Assembly: GCA_037447605.1 (NCBI GenBank)
Contig: CM074805.1
Location: 3,837,320-3,901,319, forward strand
Length of the DNA stretch: 64,000 bases
Source: Zygnema circumcarinatum
Lineage: Eukaryota > Streptophyta > Zygnematophyceae > Zygnematales > Zygnemataceae
Reading direction: 5' to 3'
Part shown: positions 47,895 to 58,952 of the stretch, one piece after another
How positions within the stretch are numbered: position 1 is the stretch's first letter
Layout of the letters: each line of letters starts with the position of its first letter
The notes under the pieces: model-generated
The model's input: only the letters and a program-made list of their open reading frames with translations
Told to the model about the DNA's origin: nothing
Database searches by the model: none
Program-made: the position numbers and the translations under genes

Positions 47895-48779
47895 GAAGTT
47901 AGTCTCTCGGACAGACCTTTATTGGTGGGAGAAGCCCTCCCCACAGCACAAAGGCGCTGAGGCCACAGCCAAAGCCAGCCTTCCATGCGGCGCTGTTCAC
48001 ATTCCCGTTATTTTCAACGGAGGGCGGAGAAGTGGCCGCCATTGCAGGGAACTGGCAACGGAGGAGACTCCAAAGGTCGCCTTCGGCAGAGGTCCTCGGG
48101 ACTGCTGCCGCAGGCGATGGCCACTTCCTCCTGCAGAGCCGCCTTCCTCGCAGCGAGGTGGGCTCTGAGGAAGATGTTGCTTAACTGAGTGTGGGTGTAC
48201 GGAGACGTCATCATTGCTCCTCCCTCCCCCTTTTTCCCTCCCCTCCTTTTCTCCTTTTCTCTCCCCTCTCCCCTCTCCCCTCTCCCNNNNNNNNNNCCCC
48301 CCCCCCCCCCCCCTTCGGCGGCCAGGGAAGAAATCCACGCTCGACGAGTGGTCCTGTTTTTCTCAACCCAAAAAAAAAAACCATCAGTATATGGCTGCGA
48401 ATGAGACTGCGGAAAACACTGACCGGAACATGACTGCTCAGTGCAAACAGAAAAAAACAAAAGAAGGAAACGGGGGGGAGGGGGGGGAGGAGAAAGGAAA
48501 AAACAAAGTCTTGCCAGCTGATTTTGAGGAGAGACGAGGGAGGAGGGAGGAGGGGGGAGGGAAGAGGGAAGATGGAGCCTCACTTCTTTCAGAAATGAAT
48601 CAAAGCGCGTGATGTCCACATCGAAGCTCCCTTCAACCCGTGGCGAGAGGAGGGGCTGTGCGTGCAGCTCCACTTCCCCAACCGTACAAATTGAAAGGGC
48701 AGGAAGGCTGCTCCTCGCTGAGGTGCTTTCAGACCAACGGCACGTTTTCTTACGACAAAGATTCCAGAAAGCCTGCAAA
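47895..48779 (-). CDS. Unrecognised partial minus-strand coding stretch
   Basis: Two minus-strand segments look more coding-like than their surroundings: about 48585-48690 (VELHAQPLLSPRVEGSFDVD, ITRFDSFLKE, followed by a GTGAGG donor) and about 48005-48190 (LSNIFLRAHLAARKAALQEE, VAIACGSSPEDL). A third hydrophobic one at about 47930-48000 reads AAWKAGFGCGLSAFVLWGGL. I do not recognise the family. The assembly gap at 48287-48296 falls in the presumed intron, so the model cannot be completed. Confidence 0.3.
48287..48296. other. Assembly gap (10 N)
   Basis: Ten N bases flanked by CTCCCC on the left and a C homopolymer on the right. A placeholder gap whose real length is unknown. Confidence 0.99.
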
Positions 48780-48820
48780 TTTGCCCCTTACAAAATTTTC
48801 TATGATCTATTCAAGGACTT

Positions 48821-49180
48821 GTGGCGTACAGTATTGTTTTTCCTGTATAGCTTTAGCCATTGGCTGCGTCGATTCCACTTCGAAGAAGCCTGTGTATGAT
48901 TGTAGGGATTTTCTTTACCGCTTTTTCGCAGTTTTGCCTCCAAATAATGCTTCGACTCATTGGGGTTCGAAGAGTCAAGTTATTGAACTAACTTTGTTTC
49001 CTGTCCGTGTGACATTCTGCTAGTCATTGTCATTAAAGTTATTATTTCAACTTTGTTTAAGGCTTATTGGCTGTGGAAGAAGAAGCACTCCTCTATAGGT
49101 GGTTGCAATGTCTGTGCTTTGTAAGAGAAGTGGCTCTTCTAGCAAGCACCATGTTTGTCCTTGTTTGGCAATCAGATGTG
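48821..49180 (+). repeat. 360-bp duplicated segment, copy B
   Basis: Direct-repeat partner of 44437-44796, about 4.4 kb away. The similarity begins sharply at GGCGTACA and stops at CAGATGTG, after which the flanks differ. No open frame is shared intact by both copies, so I infer a mobile-element fragment or segmental duplication. Confidence 0.85.
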
Positions 49181-50610
49181 TCTCACCGGAGGAATTTCCA
49201 CTTTTATTGTAAGCCTTGTGGCCACAGCACTGCCTATGTGTATGTGTCTAGGAGTTGTGCATGCCATTGTTTGCCCCACGCACTTTCCGATCATTGGCCA
49301 ACCATGCGACCATCTGCGTGTTCGACTCATGCGCTCTAAACTCTCGGTACTGTACGGACAGTGGCCTCCAGGGGCCAAAAATGTAAATATTCACAGGCGC
49401 GTCACATTTTTTCATTGGAAAAATGAAAAATGAAGACGCGACGAGCGCCGTCGACCGCTCGGCCTACGTCCCGTCACACGCAGTTCCATGTTCCGTTCTA
49501 TGCTGGAAATCGAACTGAGCTGAGATCTGGGACGGATGCGCCGCATAGAACGGCGCGCCGAAAGCTCCTGTCATGTCCCTGTCAGGGGCTCGCTTGCAGC
49601 CTCCGTTCGGGGCATTTCAGGGGGGGCAGAAGCTGCTGTATTGCCTTGCCTGACTGTACGTTTTCAGCAGAAGCAGCAGCATTGGAAGGGCTTGGACAGG
49701 GACAGGGGTAAGGCTTCGTCGCAGGGTTTTGAGGGTGCGCTTTTTTCCTGTCTTTAAGGAATTTGAAGTGTTTATGGACTGCTTGCTAGTCTTGCTGCTC
49801 AGGTTGCAGGCTGGATTGACTGAAGGAGGTTTGATAAGAAAGATTGACGGGTGTGTGATGTAGACGGAGCATAATGACAAGCAGAACAGCGGACAAAGTA
49901 AACCGCCGTCAACTTGTTGGAGGGCATGAATTAAAAGGGTAAGGCCGCTAAGGAGATCAGCTGTCAGTAAGGGCTTGTAAATAGTGAGCTTGTTACTTAA
50001 CGCAATCGAATCTGATTAATTCATAACAACTGAAGGTGAATATGTAGCATTTCATAATTTAGCAAGTCATATGCTTACATAAACCATTTTGACATCAACA
50101 GTATCCGCTTATAATCTGAACGCTTAATGCCAGGAGGGAACTGTGGCTGCTGATTCACCTGTTGTAAGGATGGCTAGTAGCCATTGCCATGCAACTGTTG
50201 CGACAATGATAATTTCGTTGAATTATTACATTATGACTACATTATTCCTTTCTCTGATTTGGACGTACAGCTTTGCAGGATTTCCCGTCCACCGCTTTCC
50301 TCATCCAATAAAAAAAGAGATAAAAATTTCTGCTGTGCGCAGGTATAATCTGCCCTCCTTTCAATCGCTGTTGCTTTACACATAGATTTTGCGAATGGGA
50401 GGTGTGCAGACTGGCGTGTCATCATCTGATCGGTGCCTTACGTATGTGTAATAATTCTCTGTCTCCTATTTTTTTTCGGGAAACACCTCTCCGCACATCG
50501 ATATACGAACTTGGTTTATGCCAAGAGTTTATTGAATGGATATTCCATTAACAAAGTATCTCAGCAGGAAACAATTCTGCTGGTGCTCTGCCGTATTGCG
50601 GTCATGCTTC
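49181..50610. other. Non-coding or unassigned stretch
   Basis: No conserved domain on either strand. Several short frames (49430-49711 +, 49617-49880 -, 50143-50385 +) have no support. It may include upstream exons of the coiled-coil gene that follows. Confidence 0.35.
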
Positions 50611-51501
50611 AGGGTTATACCAATTTCATGACGAATCCAATCTTCAAGCAAAAAGCAAGAGAGACCGTGGCGAGCTCAGCAGCAATAAGTAACTTCGATG
50701 AAGAATGCTCGGCATGTGTAAACTTAAAGAAGGAGCGAGACCTCACATCAAAAGGATGGGAATTACAGTCGATGGTCACTAAGTATTTAGAGACCAGGAT
50801 CACCAAGCTAGAGGCTGAGAATATCAAGCTACAGGCTAAGAACAGCAAGTTAGAAGATGAAAACGAATACCTTCGAGAAAAGGCTGAGCTCCTTCCCACT
50901 GAACGTGAACAGGACCTGGATCCCCTGGAGAGGAAGCCGATCATACTCCCAGCTTTCGACAAGGTACGTTACGATTAGCACAAAGAAGTTGTCAGGGTGT
51001 AGCCTTGAGCTGAAGGAACTTCATTGACGAAGTAGAGTGAGCGTTTGCTTGTGCAGGAAAACAAGCTACCACGTGTTCACGCTCGTACGCGATAACAATT
51101 TGTTCTTTGCGTCTTCAAAGAAATTGGTATGAATTTCATACAGCTCCACCAACCGGTCTAAAAAATTGTTCAACAACGCTCTCCTCCAGAAAACTCTCGT
51201 ATGCGTTTTTGCGCATGACCCTGAAACTCTGTGCTCTAACTCACCTCGCAGGTCGCTTGTAACTGGTCGCTTGCGTGCGCTTTTTGTCACTTTACAAATG
51301 CCCGAGATTAAGGTCTGCTCGTTCAGCTTCCCCCTCCTCGAGCACATGCTCGACCACCCTCAGACACAGGGGGGCATGTTTGGCTCATCACAAGGCTGCC
51401 TCCTCTCAGCTGTTGCCAACGGCAGTTCCGTGCTCCTTCCAAGGTTTCAGATTGCCGATGCGTTGATGGCCAGCGGCACAACACAACCGAGCTTTTCATA
51501 G
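50611..51501 (+). CDS. Unrecognised coiled-coil (leucine-zipper-like) protein, partial
   Basis: An exon ending at the GTACGT donor near 50964 encodes ARETVASSAAISNFDEECSA followed by a strong coiled coil. In LETRITKLEAENIKLQAKNS and KLEDENEYLREKAELL a Leu falls at every seventh position six times. There is no basic region before it, so this is not an evident bZIP. A likely later exon from about 51317 reads PLLEHMLDHPQTQGGMFGSS and SVLLPRFQIADALMASGTTQ to a stop at 51501. I do not recognise the family and have not found a start. Confidence 0.4.
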
Positions 51502-52948
51502 GTGTTCTTTTTGCTATACCTTGCAGAATGCCTCGTCAGAATTTCAGATTATCCTTTCTTTTGATAGACGGTTTTTATTGCATAGACTTCGGCAACGAAA
51601 TGGGAACCGAAATTGACCTGAACGCCCTCCAGAGCAGTCTGCTTTGCTGAGTTTGAGCTGACATGTGTGTACCGAAATTTTGAGAGTGCAGTAACTAATA
51701 AATGCCATGGTGATTCCCTACGAGGGCATTGCAAAAAATGTGTTCTTTTTGTGGATTGCAACGATGTATTTTTTTTCTCTAAAATGTCGACTTGATCGAG
51801 TCGAAGATGTTCTTATTGGCATTCCTCGTGCTTCACGGTCTTTTAGAAGTTTGCGCTGTCCGAGCCGAAAGGAGGGCTGGCGGAGGGGAGGGGAAGCCCA
51901 AGGGGGCCGCATGCTTCTGCTGATCCTGCAGCACCCTTGGTACCCTTGGGACCATCCTTCAGTCGGCGCCTCCTAGAGGATGCAACACCATAGTCGCCGC
52001 ACGCAAGGGCTTGCCCTGAAAGGCGAAGCAGGCAGCAGCACAGGCGCTCTGGCGACGGCGTGTGAGCACTCATCATGGCGTCCGCACTATCTTTCGCGCA
52101 GGTGTTGGCGAAGCGTGATGCGAACGAGTGTGGGTGTGGGGGGGGGGGGGAGTCGCAGCTGTTGGAAATTACCCGACTTGGCTGCGCAAACTCACCTTCC
52201 AAATTTCAGATACGGTAGCACTGACAGGATGAATTCATTGCCTAACCCATAACTAGACCAATCCAGTATCATCCTCCTTCCCTTTTTTTAATTTACCCGC
52301 CTCATGTTCAGGGTACTCAAGATGGCGCCTGGTCCCGCTCGGGCTCTAATGGCCTTGAGCCTTGAGGTCCCCTCCTGCCAGCGCCATGGCCCCATGAGAT
52401 GGTCGCCATGGCTGCATGCATGCAAGATGGCCCACCCACGACAGCCGTCCGATCTCGACCCGGCAGATCCTGGCCGTCGGTGCTCCTCGTAGTTCTCCCG
52501 CACGACCTTGTCGGCCCTTCGGCACCCAAGATCGTCCCCGGCGAAACCGACACGCTCTACCGTCCGTACCACACGGCCCGACGGATCGTTCGGAGTCGCC
52601 CCCTCCTCCCTCCTCATATACGGCCGCGTCCGTACACGAGTTCGTACACGAGTTTGTACTTTTGTACGTTAATTTCGTACAGATTTGCCCGAAAAACGCG
52701 ATCCCGAGTACTGTACAGTACAGCACGCACCGTACGGCAGTCCGTACGGTCAGTGTGCCCCCTCAGCAGGAGCACTCGCCTCCAGCCGGTGCCACGTGGC
52801 GTTCCCTCCGCGAGCGGGCGGGAGGGAGGGAGGGAGGGAGGGAGGGAGGGAGGGAGGGAGGGAGGGAGGAAGGGAGCGAGGGAGCGAGCAGGCGCCGCCC
52901 CGGCGGATGGCGCAGCCCTAGCCCTATAGTAGAGTAGAGCGCGCGATC
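51502..52948. promoter_or_regulatory. Upstream region of MNS3 with GTAC cluster
   Basis: No supported gene. From about 52560 to 52760 there are about ten GTAC tetranucleotides, mostly as CGTAC, CCGTACGG or TGTACAGTACA. A CCACGTGGC G-box lies near 52792, and a (GGGA)n run at about 52819-52870, 80 bases before the MNS3 ATG. Frames on both strands over 51840-52620 are GC-rich and domain-free. Confidence 0.4.
52819..52870 (+). repeat. (GGGA)n microsatellite
   Basis: About 12 consecutive GGGA units. Four or more G3 runs with single-base loops meet the classic G-quadruplex pattern. The run sits in the probable 5' untranslated region or core promoter of MNS3. Confidence 0.9.
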
Positions 52949-55900
52949 ATGGCGGGGCTGCTGCCCACTGCGCGGGGCGAGGCGGCCTACGACAACGCCA
53001 AGGCACGGCGGAAAGGCCGGCTTGCAAAGGTCAGGGGCCGGCTCTTCGCCTTTCACTACTGTCCAATGCGTTGACGGATGGTTTCAGGGCCCGCTGAACT
53101 CAGGGCATAAGCGTACAGGTCGACGTCGAGGCTAAGAGCAGCATTACTCGTCGAGTGGCTTTATTTAGGTTGTGGTCTATCTTGAGTTGTTTGTTTGTTT
53201 GTTTTTTTTTTTTTTTTTTAAGTAAGGTTTCTGGTTTACTGCAACGGAAGCCTGCAGCTTGAGTATTTAGGTACAGGGCTGTTTTCTGCCTCATATTGTA
53301 AGACAAGCGGAGGTTTTCGGATTTTCGACCCGGGACTGTTTTACTAGGAATATGGAAACATTGTAACCTATTAAGCTTAGCCGAGGGATGATACGGGTTG
53401 GAGGCATTTGGGCGCATGTTGAGCATAGTGATGCGCCTATCGAGACTATATATTTATATGTAGCGCATTTCAATGCTCAACATGAACCCGCATTGAAGTT
53501 AGCGGGAACTTTGATCGAACAAGAATTGTTCCAGGTTTACCAATATTGCCACATTGTTTTGAAGTGCTCAAGGAGAATATATCAACGCTTTGTGGCGGAA
53601 ATTTCGACTCATAAAAACGTTCATTCATTTTACGTGATTGTTTTTTTTCTTTTTAGCGTCCTTGCTCTTGCCTACTGAGCATTGTAGGGTTTGAGGTTCG
53701 CCTAAACCTCCAGATTAACTAGCAACGAGAGGAGCCAGACTGAATGCTTTGTGCTTCACCTTCAGGTATTTTTGAAATGTAAATTTTCTATGGATAGTAG
53801 CGACGATGAGCTTTAGCATGGGATCTACCCATCGCCACCTGCTGGCGTCTCTGAACCCTGAGTTTTTTGGCTTCGCAGTTGTTCGTTATTTACAAGCGAA
53901 AGTATCCAATCCTCCGGCTCTGCAGCCCCACCTCCCTTCTCGCGGTATTTGGCATCTTCTGCTTCGTCTACGTGGTGACCGGCCACACGAGTGTGGGAGA
54001 GGCTTATAGGAACTCCAAGCATGGCATTGCCATCAATGAGAGAATATTAAGAGCACGTAATGGATCTGCTCTATTGAAGGGCCAGCCCTTGGAGAAGAAG
54101 TTTATAGAAAAAATTGAGGGGACTTCACCAAAGGTAGAAGAAGTTAACGCTGGAGGTCATGACTCGGCACTTACTTCTGATCCTGTAGAAAAGAAGGCGA
54201 AGAAAGAATCTGCCGTTAATGGCGAAAAAGTGATCCGGGGGGATCGGGAGAACTATGAAGACGATGAGTCTGACGCGAAGGTGAATGCGGAAGGAGGTTC
54301 GACGTTAGGTCTGACAGATCCTTTTGGAGATGATGTTGGCGAAATAGATAAGGACGGACAGGACATTATAGTTCAAGTAGACGAAGGGAAAAAGTCTGAA
54401 AAGAACAGAGGTAAAGCGAAATCAGTCGACAATTCCCCCGAGGGGGAGACTGGTAGTATGAAGGAAAAAGCAAACAAGCAGAGCGTTGAAGGAGGTGACT
54501 CAACGGACGGAGGTGATGCAGATGCTGGTGTGGGAGCGGAGGAAACTGAGGAATTCAAGAGTATAGACGAGTCTGAATCGAAAGTGAGTGTTTCCAACGT
54601 ACGGCAGGAAGAGGGAGTAGGCGGGGATAGACAAGAGAAAGGAGGTAAGGGTGCAGATGAGCATGGCAGCAATAAAAAGAGGCAGCGACACTTGATTGGG
54701 GGTTCCGATTCAGATGAGGCAGACAGTGCAGACGGAGAGGTGCTAAGGGAAGGGGAAACGGGTGATGGGAGTGATGTTGAAGCTGAAGTGAGGCAACGCG
54801 AAGCAAAAAGTGATGGACGTAAAATTGGCGGCCATTTGAATCTGCCTCGGCGTGATGAGCATTCACTTGAAGCGAGGAAACAGTTCGGAGATGTGCAAAA
54901 TGCTGGCAATGTCTCTTTGGGCGATGGGAAAGGTATCCACCATTTGAGGGATCCTCAGACTGTGGAACACAGAAAGATTGTGCCCAGGACGCACTGGGAG
55001 AGGCTGGAAGCAAGAAAAGGACATAATGTGCTGAATGTTCTAGACAAACTGCAGGTTAAAGACATGTTGAAAAACCATTCTAGGAAAGTTGAAGGAAAGG
55101 GTGCAGGGAGTGAGGGACATCATGAAACAGATAGACTAGTACACAGTGATGCTAGCGATAGTTTGCTGCAAGGTGGGATAGATGGGGCTGTGAAGAAGGA
55201 TAGTCCTCACGTTAATGCTGTAAATTTGGAAGGTATGGAAGGGCTTGATGTTAACGTAGAAGGGTTAGCAGACGAGAAGGACCGAACGGTGCATGACCCG
55301 CGGCTGTCAAAGGACCGGCAACAAGCTGTTGTTTCTGCCTTTAGACATGCGTGGAATGGGTACAAGAGCTATGCTATGGGGTTTGATGAGCTCAAACCAG
55401 TGAGCCGCAGTGGTGCGAACAACTTAGGGGGGCTTGGGGCTACCATTATTGATGCTCTGGATACAGCCTTGATCATGGGCCAAGGCGAAATAGTTGAAGA
55501 AGCTGGGAAATGGGTCCAGAATGAGCTGCAATATCACATCGCGAATGCGGGACAGGTGAATTTGTTTGAAACAACTATCAGGATTTTGGGAGGCCTATTG
55601 AGTGCATTCTATTTGAGTGGAGGGAGGCCAACAGGTATGGTTGGGGGTTGGGAGCACCGGTGGGGCCCACTTCCAGAAGTGTACTTACAGCGAGCTCAAG
55701 ACTTGGGAGACCGTCTCCTTGAAGCCTTCAAGCAGAGCAAGACTGCGATTCCACTCTCCGATGTCGTACTCTCAAGCAGGTGGGGCCCTTGTACCTCCCT
55801 TCTTTGCTTTCAATGGGAGAGAAACCACTTCTGAGATTCATTTCGGCAGTCATAGCACTGCTGGAGAGATTGGTCGGTACAAACAAAGTGACCCAAAATA

Positions 55901-58375
55901 GTAGCCCTTTCCTACATCTGAAACTGCCCCTTTGGCTCACATGAGTGGATGGCAGATACCTCAGTCACCGTAATGACTCGAAAAGACAGATTTTGATTTT
56001 GTAAAGTGGGTCACTCTTCTTGCCTAAAGCGAACCCTTGCAGACTGAACCGAAGCTTCACCACATAACTCTTATGCCATGAGTAATCCCCCTTCTCCCTT
56101 CCCCTTCCGCCCTCTCCTCTGCAGGTCTGCCCGGTCTGCCGGCTTCAATGGCGGTGCGAGCAGCACTGCTGAGTGCACAACTGTGCAGTTGGAGTTCTTG
56201 GCTCTGAGCCGTGAAACTAACAACTCCCAATACGGCGAGGCGGCTATGCGCACTATGGAACACGTGCGGAGGCTTCCCAAGTTCCGAGGGCTTGTGCCCA
56301 TCTTCATAGAGTGCGGAAGCTCACCCTCTTCAGCTACCTCTACCTCTTCCTCCCCTTTCCTAACTTCCCCCAGACTGTCCCACTGCCTTCCTGCCCCGGG
56401 TGCACCCTCTCACAAGGACGGGTTGTCTTTGTTTGGGCGGCTTTCGCCGCATACTGTATCGTTTTAAAAGACCAGTGTCTTTTACTTTGGCAAGTGATGT
56501 GTGTATTTGCAGCATGGTTGGTGTTTTGGCCGTGTTCTCACATTTAACACCTTCAATCAAGAGCGATCTTTTGTTCCTGTTACAATTCCCCTCCGCCTGT
56601 GAGAGTTTGACTTGACGAGCATTCCTTGGTGCTCACTCTCTTTCCTTTCCATGCGGGTGCAGTCCAAACTCTGGGGAGTTCTATGGACAGGAGATTCGGT
56701 TGGGCTCGCGAGGGGACAGCTACTACGAGTATCTCCTAAAGGTGTGGCTACAGCAGGGCCGCTCTCCCTCCTTTCTGAGGACGCTCTATGACGAGGCAAT
56801 GGAGGGAGTGAAGGCGCGTCTCGTTGCGAGGTCTGTTCCCAAGGGGTTGCTCTTCATCGGCGAACTGCCCTCCGGGGGAGAGGGGCATTTCCATCCCAAA
56901 ATGGACCATCTTGTAAGTTTCCAATCCGCAATCTCTGCGCAGATGTTTGACGATTTTCTCCAGCTGGGCAATGAGAGAGAGTTGTCCCGTCATTTTGGCG
57001 ATAAGTGAATTGGCATCTCTTCATGTTTGGCAAATTAGTTCAGCTCACGAACATGATGCTCCTTAGATGGAACTCACTACCAAACCAAACCAAACCAAAC
57101 CAAACCAAATGCCGTTAAATATGTTTTGCAGCTGTGAATGCACAATCTTTAGTTAAACTTGCCCGGATGCTCCCCTGCAGGTCTGCTTTCTGGGGGGCAC
57201 CTTGGCGCTGGGGGTCACGGGGGGGCTGTCCCTTAAGCAGGCGGAAATGAAGCAGCCGCTGTCCAAGGAGGCAAGGGACACTTTGGAGCTCGCAAAGGAC
57301 TTGACGCACACCTGTTTCGAGATGTACAACGTTACGGCCACAGGCCTTGCTCCCGAAATCGCCTACTTCAGCACACACGTAAGGACGAAACTGCGAGCGG
57401 TTGCAGATGCCACATAGAACAGGTTCTCCGTTTTGGCTCAGGTTGTGTGTCGTGCTTTGATTGCATTCTCAGGGATGCTTGTGCTCGGACGCAGGGCCTT
57501 TTGTGTAAGGATCAAACAGGGAATGAGTCGTGGCTGTGTAAAAAAATCAACGTGATTAACTTTCACATTTAAGGTCTGTTAGGATGAGTTTCCTTTGCTC
57601 GTGCTTAGAAGGTTCAGAGGAAGAGTGTGGAGAACTTTCTGTCAATGGAATGCCTTCAGGATGCAACTGAAGCTGAATCGTTAGGGAAAGCAATGTCTAT
57701 TTCCTATTCGTTGACCTTGTTTTGGTGCGTTTTTTTATGTGTAGATGGAGAGCAACAGTGACCACGGGACCCGTCCTGATGCTGAGTACAGGCAGGACAT
57801 TGACATTCATCCCTTGGATCGTCACAACCTGCTGCGCCCAGAGACAGTGGAGTCCCTGTTCTACCTCTACCGCATCACTGGGGACAAAATGTGAGCCGCC
57901 CTGAGGGAGATTGTGTAGGGTTTAAGCATTTGGAGGTTTGACTGTGACGTGCTGCCAAGTATGGAAGAAGGAATTGCATCTTTTGAACGAGTGGCGGTGT
58001 GCTGTTTTTTTTGTAAGTGACGTTCTTTGTGTATGGCATCTGCAGCTGTGATGTGATGGGCTGCTCACAGAAATTGAACCTTGATAGGGAGGAGGAGTTG
58101 GGCCTTCTTTCTTTCTTTGTGGCAGGTATCGCGACTGGGGATGGCAAATTTTTGAAGCATTTGAGAATTACTCGCGAGTGGAAAGCGGAGGGTACTCCTC
58201 ACTCAACGATGTGACGAGGGTGCCTCCGCCGATGAGGGACTCCATGGAGACCTTCTTCTTGGGAGAAACGCTCAAGTACTTGTACCTCTTGTTCGACGAC
58301 AACAACCTCCTTCCACTCGACAAGTTTGTGTTCAACACGGAAGCGCACCCGTTTCCAATATTCGCAAAAGAATGA
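52949..58375 (+). CDS. Class I alpha-1,2-mannosidase (GH47), MNS3 type
   Basis: Exons 52949-53029, 53879-55779, 56125-56310, 56663-56912, 57181-57378, 57745-57890, 58126-58375 sum to 3012 nt, giving 1003 residues. Topology is type II: a cytosolic start with [16 protein letters not shown] (compare HYDNAKFRHRS in Arabidopsis MNS3) and one membrane anchor (about 47-63, [16 protein letters not shown]). A very long acidic Ser/Glu/Asp/Gly-rich stem of about 430 residues follows, then the GH47 domain from about residue 500. Catalytic-domain blocks: [149 protein letters not shown]. It trims mannose from N-glycans in the early secretory pathway. Arabidopsis MNS3 is about 620 residues; the stem accounts for the difference. 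Confidence 0.95.
57081..57109 (+). repeat. (CCAAA)n microsatellite in MNS3 intron
   Basis: Five to six consecutive CCAAA units within the intron between exons 4 and 5. Probably a neutral length polymorphism. Confidence 0.85.
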
Positions 58376-58879
58376 GATAAAGGGAGGCTACAATGTCTCA
58401 GCCAATGTCTGCATGCCACGTCTGGGCAAAGCTTATTAAGGCAGAGCTAAGCAGCACCCTTGTTGTTGTTGGTACTTGAAGCTCTCTAACAGCGAGCTGT
58501 CCGTACCCAATTACTACCAGTTAGGTTGAGAAATCGAACCTTTATTTTAGTTAATTGTTCAATGTTCAATTGAAAAATTAGAAAAAGTTACAGTTGAACG
58601 TTTGAACAGTCGGATCGAATGTTTTGAAACTTGAGAATTATTTTAACAATATGAAAGAAAAAGTTCAAAAGCTCAATATTTTCGCTTGAACGTGTGGACT
58701 CCAAATTTTGCCACGTATGATTCAAGCAGTCTGAGGGATTCGCCGTACGAGTTTTTGCGCCAGATCAACTATCACCGTACGGTACGGATAGATTCCACGA
58801 CCGTACCGAAGTTTTTGGAAACCAGAAATGGGTCCAGCGCTTGGCGATTTGCCAAAATCTCATTGTTGATGGGTGGATT

Positions 58880-58910
<31 letters not shown>

Positions 58911-58920
58911 NNNNNNNNNN

Positions 58921-58952
<32 letters not shown>

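Noticed and set aside
51843-52620. GC-rich frames on both strands between the coiled-coil gene and MNS3
   Set aside because: No domains, no consistent splice sites, frames open on opposite strands.
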